Notes: generated by a model from the sequence alone, not told the origin. A stretch of DNA of 64,000 nt from Acheta domesticus (GCA_031308135.1 JAHLJT010002630.1:100747608-100811607), one strand, 5' to 3'. Shown: positions 36,025 through 42,513, counted from the stretch's first letter. Translations and numbers: made by a program.

Positions 36025-39000
36025 ATATATATATATATATTGTTCGAAATGTTTGAAGAAAAAATGTGGATCCATTTATGAGAAAATGGCGTTTGAGCGT
36101 TTCTGAAAATGCGAAATTTTGAGCTAGTTTTCACAGAAAACGGTTGTTTTTGAGAAACATTTCTTGACATTATTTAAAGTAAGAAATACAATGTGAACGA
36201 ATGGCTGCTAATGTAAATATTGACGTGAGAAAGTAAAAAAAAATACATTTTTGCAAATTTTGAAAGAAATGATTAGAGCAATATGGCGTTTATGTCATCT
36301 CATAGAATACATTCAGCACTATCCCTAACGAAAGTTTAAGGAAAAAAATTGGAGCTGTTTTTGAGAAAATCTTGATTTTGTATTTTTTTAAATTGCACAT
36401 TTTGCGCGAAAACTACTGAAATTATTAAAAAAATGTAAATGACTTTAATGAAAGAACTCGCTATGAAGAACAAATTTTATTTTAAGGAAAATTCCCTGTG
36501 CTCAATTTTGTAGTTGTAGGAAGATTCCGAAAACAATTCAAGCTTTTGCAATTTTCGAAAATTCAGAATTAATCGTGAAAATGAGACGTACGCCACCTTA
36601 ATAAATGTATTTTACTATATTCTTACAAGAAATTTAAAGAAAAATTGGAACCGTTTTTGGGAAAATTTTGAAAATGACCGGGGGGCTCCATGTGAAGTAC
36701 CCTCAAATTTTGAAGAAAGTTTTTCAAAATCGCGTGGACACATTTCAGTGGACACAGATTTATCGAGGAATATTCATTTTGGAAGAAATCGTACGTATGG
36801 TTTAAGCGCTAGTGTTATTCACAGGCTGACGGACGGACACGCAGACGGACGGACACGCAGACGGACGGACACGCAGACGGACGGACACGCAGACGGACGG
36901 ACACGCAGGCGGACGGACACGCAGGCGGACGGACACGTAGACGGACGGACACGTAGACGGACGGACACGTAGACGGACGGACACGTAGACGGACGGACAC
37001 GTAGACGGACGGACGGATGTTTCGAAAAAAAACCAACATTTTTTCGGTATCAGGGGACCCCAAAGCGCGTATTTCCGTTAAAATGTGCAAATCGATTTTC
37101 CGCAGCATTGCATAACTTTCCCTTTATTACGTATATTACTCCGAATATACGGACGTATACGCGAAAGTAAAAAAAATGTACTTTGGGTGGCGATAGATGG
37201 CAGCTGTGAAGAGTAGGGGCAGTTCCGAATAGCTAGCCCAGACCCAAGGAAGTACGCGTGCCAAGCAGCTTGTGCCGGCACGGTTTGACATGGCCCGCTC
37301 GACTCTGGAACCCCTCTCATGTACAGGATGTCCTACCAACTATGGGCCACCACAATAACTTCTAAACGGTTTAAGATATCGTTGTGCAGTTTTCGCTCAA
37401 CAATGCGGAACCATGAGACAAGTAATATGCCGTAAAGATATTGTTTGAAATATATTTAGTTTTCGAGAAATTTAACCGTCGTTAATCATCTTTGATTTTT
37501 TAAATGGAACCGCATATAATTCTTACCAGCAATTGAGAGATCATGAAAAGAGGAATACAACGATGTATCATATGTTAGTAGTTTGAGTATAAAATTAGAA
37601 TTTATGATATGTGGTTTTAAATTAAACGGACAATATTTCCTTTTGCAGGCCTCGCAACCGTTGCCTTTTGTGAAGGTGGCCTTCGCCGCGCCGAGACTGT
37701 TCCGGGGAGACTATTACGTTTAATTTAAAATAACTTGCAAGAAATTATAATTTTATACTCAAACTAATATCAAAATACTAACATATGTCACATTATTGTA
37801 TTTCTCTTTTTATGATCTATTACTGGTAAGAAAAATATATGCTTTTTTTAAAAAAATCAAAGGGGATTAAATTTCTGGAAAGTGAAAAATATTACGAACA
37901 ATATCTCCACTGCATGTTTCTCGTCCCATGATGCCGCATTGTTGAGCGAAAAACACGGTGTAAGATCTATAGATATATAGCCGCCTTTGGAGCAAATTTT
38001 CTAAAGCCTATTTGAGGCTAGTTCCTCGCTTGTCCGTACTGTGCGCACGATCCGTTTGGGTCACGGTGTAAGATGTACATCTTAAGATAACATCTTTAAC
38101 TCTGGCTATTACACAGTTTTACACATTTCCTACCCATTTTCAGAACTGTTCGTCTAGACTTTATCAATTCCACTGCGAAACGACAAATAATTGATTTGAA
38201 ATCAGTTGGCCACATAGCTGTCGAATGGATTACGACCAATCATGACCTTGCCCAAATGAGATCCAAAGATCGCAGCGCTTGTATGCGAAATCTGTGAGAA
38301 CTAGCATCACATAAGCTTCGGTTTTAGACTGGGAGTGAACACACCTATACATCTTACACTGTGACGAAAACTGCAATTCAATATCTCAAACCGTTTAGAA
38401 GTTATAGGGGTGGCCCATAGTTGGTGGGACATTCTGTACATCGACGTTACAACATTTCGATAAGCAGCCTCGGCATAAAAATTGAAATTCACATAATAGA
38501 CATTCTCATATTTATGTAAAAATTACAAAAGAAAACATACATTATGAAATAAATTACTAACACATGCACAAAGAAATTCTGGTCGATTACAGTTAGGGAT
38601 GCCAGATTATCACTATTCGAGCGAAAGGTTCACTATTTATATTTCTGATTCACTAATTAAAAATGAAAATAGTGAACGTGTAAAAAGGTCTTATCAGATG
38701 ATAAAAATCTTCTTATATGAGTGAACAAGTGTTAGAAGAGATTTTTGTGTTTATTTTGGCAAATTTTTAGTATCCATTGGAGCTGACTTTACTTTGATGC
38801 TAGTACTGGATATTGTTGCAACTGTCTTCTTAGTTTGGTAACTACCATTTGTAATACGTGTAACTTTGTTCAAGTGCACAGCACTGCGAACGTAAGCTAA
38901 AAGTGTCTTTCATAAATACCTTTCATGCATATACTACTTTTACGAACTCCAGAGAAGTGCTGGCCCTAGTGCACACAGAGAATTTTATTTGAAGATTGAA

Positions 39001-39527
39001 ACTAATTTATAAAAGATTTATTCCATTTTATGCAAAAGCAAGGCTGAACTTCACCCTTCTTCTGTGATTTAAGACGAATGAATCATTATTATTTCAAAGA
39101 TCTTGCTCCCACCCTCGGTTCACTATTTTCTGAAAACATTTCTGGCAACCCCCAATTACAATCCCTAACTCCCAATGGCTTAAACAAAGTTTCCTGAACA
39201 GCTATCGTATGCGCAGTGTCTTACTTGCATTGTAACTGTCGTGGAGTGCACAGATATCTTGTACGAATTATTAACAGACAGCGGAAAAGGGATCCATATC
39301 CAAAGTACATCAGAGAAGTAAACATAGAAGTTTGGTTCCGAACACTTGACGAAAATCGAATTTAGAGGTTCACTGCGACTATCTGCTGTCAATTGGCACA
39401 CTTCATGTACCTCACAATTATTACAATAGAAATATGTACAAAATTGTAAGTGGATTTACTCACCAATCACGTTCCATGTTGTAATAATCAGAAAAGAGGA
39501 CAAAATCAGTACTAGGATGTTTTTCAT
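10159..39527 (-). CDS. S1 serine protease gene 1, complete, seven exons, C-terminal KDEL
   Basis: I assembled this chymotrypsin-fold protease from seven exons: 39527-39464, 35777-35709, 31578-31448, 29816-29713, 27308-27165, 12664-12484 and 10311-10159. All have AG/GT borders and compatible phases (intron phases 1, 1, 0, 2, 2, 0), giving 846 nt and 281 residues. Residues 1-21 form a hydrophobic signal peptide. A short propeptide ends in KK34 before LVSGG, which replaces the usual IVGG. His76 lies in LTAAHC, Asp129 in NDVAIV and Ser234 in GDSGGA, so the triad is intact. C61-C77 and C189-C220 correspond to conserved disulfides; the third (chymotrypsin 191-220) is missing. NFT and NES are possible N-glycosylation sites. 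The protein ends in KDEL, which suggests ER or secretory-pathway retention. It should hydrolyse peptide bonds, but the S1 position 189 appears to be Arg, so specificity cannot be predicted. A tandem paralogue lies upstream. Confidence 0.85.
10706..11432. mobile_element. Probable hAT-like MITE with GGGCYCNGATATTTATGAC-type ends
   Basis: The left part (about 10709) reads AGGGCCCGGATATTTATGAC. The right end (about 11395-11432), read inward, gives a related GCCCCCTGATGTTTATGACC. Both subterminal zones are rich in TTTNGTCATATTT-like words. Target duplications are not clear, so the boundaries are approximate. Confidence 0.35.
11808..11905 (+). repeat. Possible pogo/Tigger-like terminal fragment
   Basis: The sequence after ACAGTCGACTGGTTG contains ATATAATGAACC and TATTATAGTGGAC words similar to the ends of pogo-type elements. 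Only one end is visible. Low confidence. Confidence 0.2.
12484..12664 (-). CDS. Gene 1 exon 6, with in-frame four-copy DKI(L/R) expansion
   Basis: The acceptor ACTCATGCGCAG and donor GTAAGAAA bound 181 nt that join the previous exon in phase 2 and leave in phase 0. The exon encodes the segment between the GWG turn and the active-site serine, including [10 protein letters not shown] (C168 equivalent) and KILCA (C182 equivalent). Four tandem 12-bp units at 12520-12567 encode [12 protein letters not shown] and DKIL just before the second cysteine. Confidence 0.88.
13053..13356 (+). pseudogene. Jockey-clade LINE ORF2, piece 1 (endonuclease-RT linker)
   Basis: In a drifting frame the sequence reads [27 protein letters not shown], then [22 protein letters not shown] and [10 protein letters not shown]. 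This is the characteristic linker between the endonuclease and reverse transcriptase of jockey-clade elements. A small tandem duplication of CCTATCTTACA breaks the frame. The end matches the acidic tract that continues after the I-type insertion at 19234. No upstream jockey sequence is visible. Confidence 0.7.
13357..13369 (+). repeat. Left target-site duplication of the I-type LINE
   Basis: CGACGAGGAAGAC here is repeated exactly at 19221-19233. Confidence 0.93.
13370..13936 (+). promoter_or_regulatory. 5' UTR / presumed internal promoter region of the I-type LINE
   Basis: LINEs of this group carry their promoter inside the 5' UTR. The region is GC-richer than the flanks and has several short ORFs, none resembling a protein. 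The span is defined by the target duplication and the ORF1 start. Promoter function is inferred from the family. Confidence 0.5.
13937..15235 (+). CDS. I-type LINE ORF1 (gag-like, three CCHC zinc knuckles)
   Basis: A 432-residue nucleic-acid-binding protein that should coat the element RNA. Residues about 193-246 hold three zinc knuckles in series: [28 protein letters not shown] and [15 protein letters not shown]. The preceding region (about 150-190) matches the pre-knuckle domain common in LINE gag proteins, with [20 protein letters not shown]. The C-terminus is Ser/Lys-rich, basic and probably disordered. The ATG at 13937 is the first in a long uninterrupted frame. The stop at 15233-15235 lies 8 bp before the point where the ORF2 frame opens. 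Confidence 0.93.
   Translation: MDTQQPPLPSSARKRRCDRTVDLNSFFLREEDKPRKPRFLLMSCSETEKTFKSVSAVRLARAIEESFGKLQAVVRQRNGTILFEARTDEQIEKILKTEQIAGLQVEVTTHPTLNLCKGVVNHEDFATENEDELLSFFKSYGVTEVYRIRRKENGKEIPTSTLILTFNLPSLPEYVSCGYYNLRVRQYVPNPLRCFKCQRFGHTQQRCMAVSPACAKCGNSAHDPNPCSSPARCVNCEGDHAANSNKCPTYLREREIQRIRVTEKVSFPEAKRRYLVKNPVDLRRSFSSTLANTVKATSIQSSRATPPVANFCCQVSPVDFPEETSPLQGGKIIIPTKYKTPPKKTTQTKTEQVSTSQPRKKADVTRPAGLDKKNDRSSKLRPPTPTPETRSERSLSLSSSGQDESASEETLAGVDTRSFGRQRRKKEKKKSS
15244..18927 (+). CDS. I-type LINE ORF2: endonuclease, reverse transcriptase, RNase H
   Basis: The frame opens after TAA (15241-15243) and reads [16 protein letters not shown], the proper start of an APE-type endonuclease. No in-frame ATG occurs until 15721, beyond much of that domain, so initiation is probably non-AUG or coupled to ORF1 termination. 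Endonuclease motifs: [18 protein letters not shown] and [50 protein letters not shown] and the catalytic LFVDDFAIF (about 17235). RNase H: YTDGSS, TAEMYA, CSDSLSS and [16 protein letters not shown] (about 18130-18475). A C-terminal [17 protein letters not shown] finger follows. Counted from the TTG at 15310 it is 1205 residues. All catalytic residues are intact, so it should be competent for target-primed reverse transcription. Confidence 0.93.
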   Translation, partial: TTALLSWNLNGFSLRRDELKLLLSRYTPSIFCLQETHLSPSRSIHFRGFTPYRVDVDDGLRAHGGVTTLVQDSLHSAEIPVHTDLQTVCVRVYLPSLSLTVCNIYIPPRQTVSADDLLSLINQLPTPFLVVGDVNAHSPLWGSSRTCQRGAILESVIDTMNLAILNTGEPTHFAVATNSSTAIDVALCSSSLATAMRWTILEDLYGSDHYPTIVHIDHLRRSCARPPQWIVRRADWSTFQNNVNLSDGPFGNVDEMTELFNSAVLAAASIAIPKASAKPRHPFVPWWNENCSRAVSARKKALARLRHYPTVDNLIEYKRCRAKARRTILESKNASWRAYVSSLNCHTPPRLVWRKIRQIRGHSLPNTVPGLLKNGEIITSPDMIVEELAAHYEAMSGSANYAPDFLLIKERVESRPLDFFCRACEDYNTPFSISELRSALALARRNAPGPDEIHNLMLQHLPDVAMQFLLRLYNRIWEEHTIPAVWREAIVIPALKEGKDRSLSSSYRPLSLTSCVCKVLERMVNQRLVWTLECRNLLAPIQCGFRKHRSTLDHLVALATEISTSFVLRQHLVAVLFDIEKAYDTTWRYGILRTLHSWGFRGKLPLFLQNFLSDRSFRVRIGDKLSNSHPLENGIPQGSVLSVTLFAIAINSIASVVREPVKASLFVDDFAIFCSSSSISVIQRQLQLVLNKLHEWSVSTGFKFSPTKCTGLHFCRIYHLHSDPILYLGGNQLPFTDSARFLGLTFDKSLTWRSHIRTLQTRCVSPLNLLRMLSGTSWGADRITLLRLYRALIRSALDYGSEVYGSAAPSTLRPINSIHHAGIRLSTGAYRTSRIECILADAGEPSLKIRRDILLASYGAKVSGLFNHPCRRIITRPKYESSYILRTSLPQPPGIRLRNLLRGLNVDLPTPVKPPNDLIPPWKLLPPNIDLRLSNLPKQNTSPLVYQKQFQDMREAYPDHLFLYTDGSSHNDAVACSFHCIWATKSYRLHSQCSTFTAEMYAILKALMYIESTTLQRVVLCSDSLSSLQAVSRPSSDYLTKSVQNLIHSLMSRNYDLVLSWVPGHVGITGNELADLAAKSATRNTRIDVPAVPLSDVKAYLKRSLFRAWQTEWHNTNFKLSGIKNSVIPWRSSSRSSRREEVILTRLRIGHCHFSHGFLLRGETPPVCDSCGTVLSVEHVLLNCRKYLGNRRRHGLGNSLREVLGDDDSALSKVFCFLRESGIYNLI
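19200..19220 (+). repeat. (TCAA)n 3' tail of the I-type LINE
   Basis: TTAATTAA followed by about four AATC/TCAA units ends directly at the right target duplication. Confidence 0.85.
19221..19233 (+). repeat. Right target-site duplication of the I-type LINE
   Basis: Exact copy of 13357-13369. Confidence 0.93.
19234..20330 (+). pseudogene. Jockey-clade LINE ORF2, piece 2 (reverse transcriptase)
   Basis: This continues directly from piece 1 once the I-type insertion is removed. It reads DNEERKK, then [36 protein letters not shown] and [15 protein letters not shown]. These are followed by [28 protein letters not shown] and the catalytic FADDTA, then [14 protein letters not shown] and AKY. Stops and frameshifts (for example near 19543 and 19650-19690) make it a pseudogene. 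A jockey-like RT fingers-palm is clear. It breaks off in the KYLGM motif, whose remainder appears at 23895. Confidence 0.85.
20326..20463 (-). repeat. Inverted copy of the jockey linker, representing the LINE empty site
   Basis: 20326-20427 is the near-perfect reverse complement of 19221-19324, and it continues into the reverse complement of 13321-13356 with no LINE between. It carries one copy of the 13-bp target (about 20415-20427), so it preserves the pre-insertion sequence. The junction with piece 2 shares a short TACTCGGGGA/TACCTGGGGA-like microhomology. Confidence 0.85.
20464..21890. repeat. Satellite expanded from the jockey acidic-linker codons
   Basis: About 1.4 kb of pyrimidine-rich triplet-based repeats in successive blocks. 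A GTCGCCTTCTCCGTCTTC 18-mer spans about 20466-20705. A 21-mer with TTCTCTGTCTTCTTCGTCGCC spans about 20706-20895. 12-mers of GTCGTCTTCTTC run to about 21250, and 15-mers with GTCGTCGTCTTCTTC run to the end. Every period is a multiple of three. On the minus strand it reads as Asp/Glu/Gly repeats, continuous with the jockey linker peptide. Long ORFs in every frame are a by-product of stop-free triplets and are not genes. Confidence 0.95.
21891..22030. repeat. CT-rich tract and 11-bp hairpin at the satellite edge
   Basis: 21891-21968 is a CTCTCT-rich tract with a repeated CTCTGCTCTTCTC. 21999-22009 and 22020-22030 form a perfect 11-bp inverted repeat (CAACGCCACCT) around a 10-nt loop. Confidence 0.75.
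22268..22400 (+). repeat. Interspersed repeat R-A, partial copy
   Basis: The sequence around TTTATTTGTCAAAAAACAGTAAAAACTGTATATGACTTGTGGGGA is shared with 30416-30700 and 56043-56340 in the same orientation. The class is not recognised. Confidence 0.5.
22600..23440 (+). pseudogene. Decayed copy of a multicopy arthropod gene family of unknown function
   Basis: Broken frames read [53 protein letters not shown] and AAELLAS, then [44 protein letters not shown] and RYQGRWD. From memory this is the start and end of an uncharacterised, highly repeated arthropod protein with motifs such as CYFC and FPENLGDVSEEQGERFHQD. The central several hundred codons are missing and there are multiple stops. The last open segment is 23101-23430. 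It is probably a mobile or retrocopied pseudogene. The family assignment rests on pattern memory. Confidence 0.6.
23895..23998 (+). pseudogene. Jockey-clade LINE ORF2, piece 3
   Basis: [20 protein letters not shown] is the direct continuation of the jockey RT thumb motif (KYLGMTLDxxLxWxxH) interrupted at about 20330. It runs about 35 codons before the next inserted repeat. Confidence 0.75.
24010..26495 (+). mobile_element. Long dispersed repeat R-B, copy A, with internal GTCC tract
   Basis: Homologous in part to 36040-37290 (inverted), 39985-40700, 43105-43340 (inverted) and 49006-49372 (inverted). The shared left zone reads AGTATAGGGAAAGCTATGTAATGCTGCGC. A (GTCC)n tract (24243-24298) follows, then long runs rich in AAAACGGCTCCAAATTTTTTC and TTTTCGAAAATT. 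The right end carries GATGGCAGCTGGCAC and finishes near GTAGCACCACTAG. No coding frame is seen. The repeated ends argue for a non-autonomous transposon, class unknown. Confidence 0.55.
26496..26900 (+). pseudogene. Jockey-clade LINE ORF2, piece 4 (C-terminal region)
   Basis: It reads [15 protein letters not shown], then across frameshifts [31 protein letters not shown] and [17 protein letters not shown]. This is the typical C-terminal region of jockey ORF2. Stops at several positions mark it as dead. It completes the collinear series of pieces at 13053, 19234 and 23895. Confidence 0.8.
27165..27308 (-). CDS. Gene 1 exon 5: catalytic Asp, GWG turn
   Basis: The acceptor CTGGTTTCAG and donor GTAAGTACA bound 144 nt with entering and leaving phase 2. 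The peptide begins [16 protein letters not shown] (catalytic Asp, N-glycosylation sequon NFT) and ends VSGWGPM, the conserved turn of S1 proteases. Confidence 0.9.
27420..27703 (-). pseudogene. mariner-type transposase C-terminal fragment
   Basis: [20 protein letters not shown] followed by [11 protein letters not shown] and [13 protein letters not shown] matches the C-terminal catalytic part of mariner transposases (PYSPDLAPxDYHLF). The last catalytic Asp is retained. The N-terminal two thirds are absent and the frame stops after FIDI, so it is non-functional. Confidence 0.8.
27928..28948. mobile_element. piggyBac-like non-autonomous element, TTAA-flanked
   Basis: TTAA lies at 27924-27927 and 28949-28952. 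The left end CCCTTTCACTGCTACGCATT and the right end read inward, CCCTTTTCACTGCTAACGAC, are near-perfect inverted repeats, with GCGCG-rich subterminal motifs. No transposase is recognisable in the 1,021-bp interior. Confidence 0.75.
29713..29816 (-). CDS. Gene 1 exon 4
   Basis: The acceptor GTGGTGATGCAG and donor GTGAGTGT bound 104 nt, phase 0 in and phase 2 out. The peptide begins [12 protein letters not shown] and ends [10 protein letters not shown]. This is the standard segment between the catalytic His and Asp and closely parallels the gene 2 exon at 60465-60553. Confidence 0.88.
29856..30262. repeat. About 24-bp AT-rich minisatellite
   Basis: About 17 diverged copies of a unit like CACATATTTAGTTAATTAAA plus ATTG. 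It lies just upstream (gene sense) of exon 4. Confidence 0.9.
30416..30700 (+). repeat. Interspersed repeat R-A
   Basis: Shares TTTACTTAACGCCAAAAACAGG and a downstream TATGGGAAGAAGTG / CATAAATTACAGG pattern with 56043-56340 and partly with 22268-22400. Same orientation in all three; class unknown. Confidence 0.55.
30822..31386. mobile_element. piggyBac-like MITE, TTAA-flanked
   Basis: TTAA lies at 30818-30821 and 31387-31390. The left end CCTTCAACCGGTACACTGGG pairs imperfectly with the right end read inward, TCCTCAACCGGCATATTTTG, and an ACACTGGGGT motif is shared. The 565-bp element has no coding content. Confidence 0.65.
31448..31578 (-). CDS. Gene 1 exon 3: catalytic His
   Basis: The acceptor CACTGTTTGCAG and donor GTACGTTC bound 131 nt, phase 1 in and phase 0 out. 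The peptide reads [17 protein letters not shown] and ILTAAHC. The last holds the catalytic His, and FCGG/AAHC give the conserved C42-C58 pair. Confidence 0.92.
32548..32622. repeat. Near-perfect 75-bp hairpin
   Basis: GTGCTTTGGAAATT at the left and AATTTCCAAAGCAC at the right are exact complements, followed inward by GATAAATCCC / GGGATTTATC. The loop is about 20 bp and GC-rich. It may be a short foldback MITE. Confidence 0.75.
33925..34173 (+). pseudogene. Non-LTR reverse transcriptase fragment (R2/R4-like)
   Basis: It reads [27 protein letters not shown] and [11 protein letters not shown]. The [11 protein letters not shown] motif and the catalytic YMDD box are typical of R2/R4/NeSL-type non-LTR RTs. 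Only about 80 codons remain, ending at the adjacent SINE. Confidence 0.75.
34166..34690 (-). repeat. Long tRNA-derived SINE, family 2, near-complete
   Basis: Read on the minus strand, the head (about 34690) has an A-box TGGCTCAGTGC and a B-box-like GGATCGAGTCC. These are followed by a body with GTCAGCGAGG, AGCCGGC, GGTTTCTCCGATCAACACC, a CA/TG-rich tract and a tail with CACTACACTTACGGGAC. The same order is seen at 52486-53035 and 63535-64000. Confidence 0.8.
35057..35645 (-). pseudogene. Jockey-clade LINE ORF2 C-terminal fragment
   Basis: A single open frame of about 200 codons reads [56 protein letters not shown] and [10 protein letters not shown]. This is the RT thumb and C-terminal domain of a jockey-clade element different from the one at 13-27 kb. 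It is 5'-truncated, as expected for LINE insertions, and lies about 65 bp from exon 2 of gene 1. Confidence 0.85.
35709..35777 (-). CDS. Gene 1 exon 2: propeptide and activation site
   Basis: The acceptor GTGTCTGTTACAG and donor GTGAGTCA bound 69 nt, phase 1 on both sides. It completes the gap between the signal-peptide exon and GEIPYQV. The peptide [12 protein letters not shown] is followed by [10 protein letters not shown], which stands where IVGG starts the mature enzyme in most S1 proteases. Cleavage after KK would release it. Phase agreement on both sides makes the call fairly firm. Confidence 0.78.
35855..36040. repeat. Cluster of microsatellites
   Basis: A (GC)n/(AC)n tract at about 35855-35912, (TC)n at about 35989-36022 and a short (TA)n at about 36024-36040. 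Confidence 0.95.
36040..37290 (-). mobile_element. Dispersed repeat R-B, copy B (inverted), with 16-bp minisatellite
   Basis: The reverse complement matches the left half of copy A at 24010, including the GCAGCATTGCATAACTTTCC end (about 37105) and the AAATTTTGAAAATGACCGGG zone. Where copy A has (GTCC)n, this copy has about 11 units of ACGCAGACGGACGGAC at 36829-37016. An AGATGGCAGCTG motif lies just outside at about 37196. Confidence 0.6.
36829..37016. repeat. 16-bp minisatellite, about 11 units
   Basis: Units drift in order from ACGCAGACGG to ACGCAGGCGG to ACGTAGACGG, each followed by ACGGAC, which shows local homogenisation. Confidence 0.95.
37321..38440. mobile_element. 1.1-kb DNA transposon with TIRs and an internal palindrome
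   Basis: The left end (from about 37323) and right end (to about 38440) share inverted CCAACTATGGGCCACC and AACTTCTAAACGGTTT motifs over about 60 bp, with GTACAG/CTGTAC at the tips. Inside, about 37540-37650 and 37725-37830 form a second long inverted repeat around a GC-rich core (37650-37715). No transposase is visible, so it is non-autonomous. Confidence 0.75.
39464..39527 (-). CDS. Gene 1 exon 1: start codon and signal peptide
   Basis: The ATG at 39527-39525 opens [20 protein letters not shown], a positively charged then hydrophobic signal peptide. The exon ends at donor GTGAGTAA in phase 1, matching exon 2. An upstream TATA-like box supports this start. Confidence 0.82.
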
Positions 39528-39570
39528 GACGGTTCAGAATATCCACAAGAAAAACGTGAGTTATTGAACG

Positions 39571-39605
39571 AACTGTTATCCCAACGTTCCTTCACACTAC
39601 TTATA
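39571..39605 (-). promoter_or_regulatory. Candidate core promoter of serine protease gene 1
   Basis: A minus-strand TATAAG (39605-39600) lies about 30 bp before an ACAGTT initiator-like motif (about 39575), about 45 bp upstream of the ATG. Spacing fits an insect TATA-Inr promoter. Confidence 0.45.
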
Positions 39606-39984
39606 CGTGCATGTCACACCTTTCTTCATATGTACGTACGTAGATACCTTGTCTTATATTACACACGATATCTCTCGATAATATCTTATTGATCCCCAGT
39701 AATACAGTTCAAATATTGCATTGAAACCATGTAATAAAGTTCTGTAGGCCTACACATTTAATGCAATTCACGTGAAAAAGAAAATGATTAGATACAGAAG
39801 TCCATGTATTTGACCCTCATATTCATATTTATCTTCGACACTACTCGCCAATATTTATGTTGTAATTATTATGGGAAAGATTTTCCTAAGGCAGGCATCT
39901 CACTTGTGCAATCGGGAACAATTGGCGCACTTCTGACGCTTAGAAAATTTCTTACTCAATGCTTCAATTTTACTTTCCCACATG

Positions 39985-40700
39985 CTTCATAAGTAGTGTA
40001 GAGAAAGTTATGCGGCGGCAAAAAACGGTATTTTGTTTGCAGAAAAATTGTATTTCTTGTCCCTGATACAGAAAAGAGGGATAACTCTTGTTCCAAAATG
40101 CAGTAAATTATTTCCTCTAGAATGTTCTGAAGTCAATTTCTACATTTTTTTGGGATCCTTGATACCACAAAAATTTGGTTTAAGTAAAACGTCCGTCAAT
40201 CAGTCCGTCAATCAGTCCGTCAATTAGTCCGTCAATCAGTCCGTCCGTCATTCCGTCCGTCCGTCATTCCGTTCGTCAGTCCTGCCGTCAGTCCTGCCGT
40301 CAGTCTTGCCGTCAGTCCTGCCGTCAGTCTTGCCGTCAGCCCTGCCGTCAGTCCTGCCGTCAGTCCTGCCGTCATTCCGGACGTCAGTCAGTCTGTCCGT
40401 CCGTTTGTATCTGTCCATCTGATTCTGTCCATCGGAGTCTGCACTTAACTGTGATTGTCCGTCTGTGACTATCCTCCGTGGCTATGTCTGTTCATCTACA
40501 AACGTCTGCCTGTCTCTCTGAGAACTCTCTTGCTGCTAAACCTTAAGCAGGATGTTCACCAAAAAGGATGTTTCCCATCGATGTCAAGGGTCCTTGAAAT
40601 TCAAATGGATTTTTAATTTCGGCGAAACTGTACATGAAGCCTCAATGACCTTTTTAATTTTTCCTCAAAAATACAACTCCATTTTTTATCGAATCGATTA
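39985..40700 (+). mobile_element. Dispersed repeat R-B, copy C, with 12-bp minisatellite
   Basis: It starts with the family end AGTGTAGAGAAAGTTATGCGG. At the GTCC position (40190-40390) it carries 12-bp units GTCCGTCAATCA and then GTCCTGCCGTCA. Confidence 0.6.
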
Positions 40701-40819
40701 CTCTTATAACTCGTGTTGATGAATAGCACATACTTTCTCGCCATTAGTAATGGTTATGTAATACTATTTACACCACAAATTCTCTCCTATTAACACATAT
40801 CATTTTTTGTAAAACTCTT

Positions 40820-42112
40820 GTAAAAAGGATTGTGGTTCTCTCCGCGACCACATGCTATTCGGCCGTTTTTTGCTTAACTATACCAAGCAATTTTCATCCT
40901 TATCGCTAATTTCACATTGTAGAGTATTTTTCAATGAAATGCGATTGTTGCAGATAGTGTGATCACATTTATTCTTAGAAATCTTGCTGATGGGTCATGC
41001 ACGTGGTCGTCGTCGCGACCACAATGCATACAGGCACTGTCGCGGAGTGTTCATTTGAGCATTTTATTGAGAAGTGATTTTTCGCGTTTCGAGTTTACGG
41101 AGTTTTTCGAGAACAGAGGGTTATTACTTATTTATTATTGTTTATTAAGATATTTTTTAGTATTACAATAGATTTATTCATAAAATACTCCATTTTTACA
41201 TCAATAACGTTAATTTATATTTTTAAAGGTGTAGTCAGGAGTAAGTACACAATCGTAATTTTTTTTTGTTCTGTGAAAATGTGAATTTTAAAAAATGTTT
41301 TGAACAATTAAATTTATTGTGTAATAATGAAAGATATTCGCTAAATAGATTTAGTTTTCCGAATATTTGTGACTTAGAAAATATTTCAATATTTTTACAT
41401 TTCTTCAGTGATTACGTATATTTGCGTAATATAATGTAACACCCATACTTGTTACTAGTGGTGTGCTATCTTACAGAATGGCTAAAATTTGGAGTTTCCA
41501 CAGTTCTGAACCCATGGTCTAATAAGAATTTAACAGTTTCTAGTAGGAATTTAACAGTTTCTTGGGGAATATTGACGAGAATGATGATGCGGTGTTAGAT
41601 TCGGAGTATAGAGGGGATTCCAATGCAGATGACGTGACGCTAATAACGCAGCTTACGAACTCTAGCAGCCCACGTTTCTTTCAATATTGTTTTCATTAGT
41701 CAATGATTTATTATTTTAGATTTTTGTTTGTAAATGTATATCATATTGATTTTCACTACTTATTTATTTGCACTATTTATTTTCAATTTTCTTGCTTTTT
41801 GTATTTCACGTCTGTTCCTACGTGTTTCTTCTATTGTAAAGAACATGCACACGTTCATTTATGACTGGATATTCGATTTTTATTCAGGAATTATACGAGA
41901 TGGTTCTGTACGCAACCACAATCCATAGTGTAATGCGTAGCCCTAAATGGATTGTGGTCGTTTATACGACCACATCATTTTTGCAATTATCTCACTTTAT
42001 ATTTAAACAAAACACAAATTAATGTTTTTCTCATGTTTCTAAGATCAAAATTAAACAATTAAAAGATAAATTCAAATCATTCCGGAGAAAAAGTTACCCG
42101 ACCTATAAAGGG
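40820..42112 (+). mobile_element. Possible degraded piggyBac-like element
   Basis: The right end reads CGACCTATAAAGGG followed by TTAA (42113-42116). An internal acidic reading, NIDENDDAVLDSEYRGDSN (about 41565), resembles a piggyBac N-terminus. Repeated GTGGTCG/CGACCAC motifs occur near both sides. No matching left terminus was found. Confidence 0.35.
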
Positions 42113-42454
42113 TTAAATAGTTTCAAGTAATAGAGTATTTTATTCAAAACTTTCTATAAAAAAGCGCGATAAAATATAAATATATTTCTGGCATTGAATT
42201 CATTGTATAAGGTATGAAGTGTTTTCGCGAATATATATTAGTAACATATAATAGCTATTATTAAACACTAAGGGATATTCTGCAAATATATAAAATTATT
42301 TTATATAAGCACTAACAAAACACAGCCGTCATTGTCACCTTCTCAGTGCGACGTTAAAACAATGGGTTACAATTGATAGTGATCGCTCATCTATTCGTTT
42401 TCACATTCAACACAATTAAATGACGCAATTTGAAATGATATAACGGAAATAGAA

Positions 42455-42469
42455 ATATAATTAATAATA

Positions 42470-42513
<44 letters not shown>

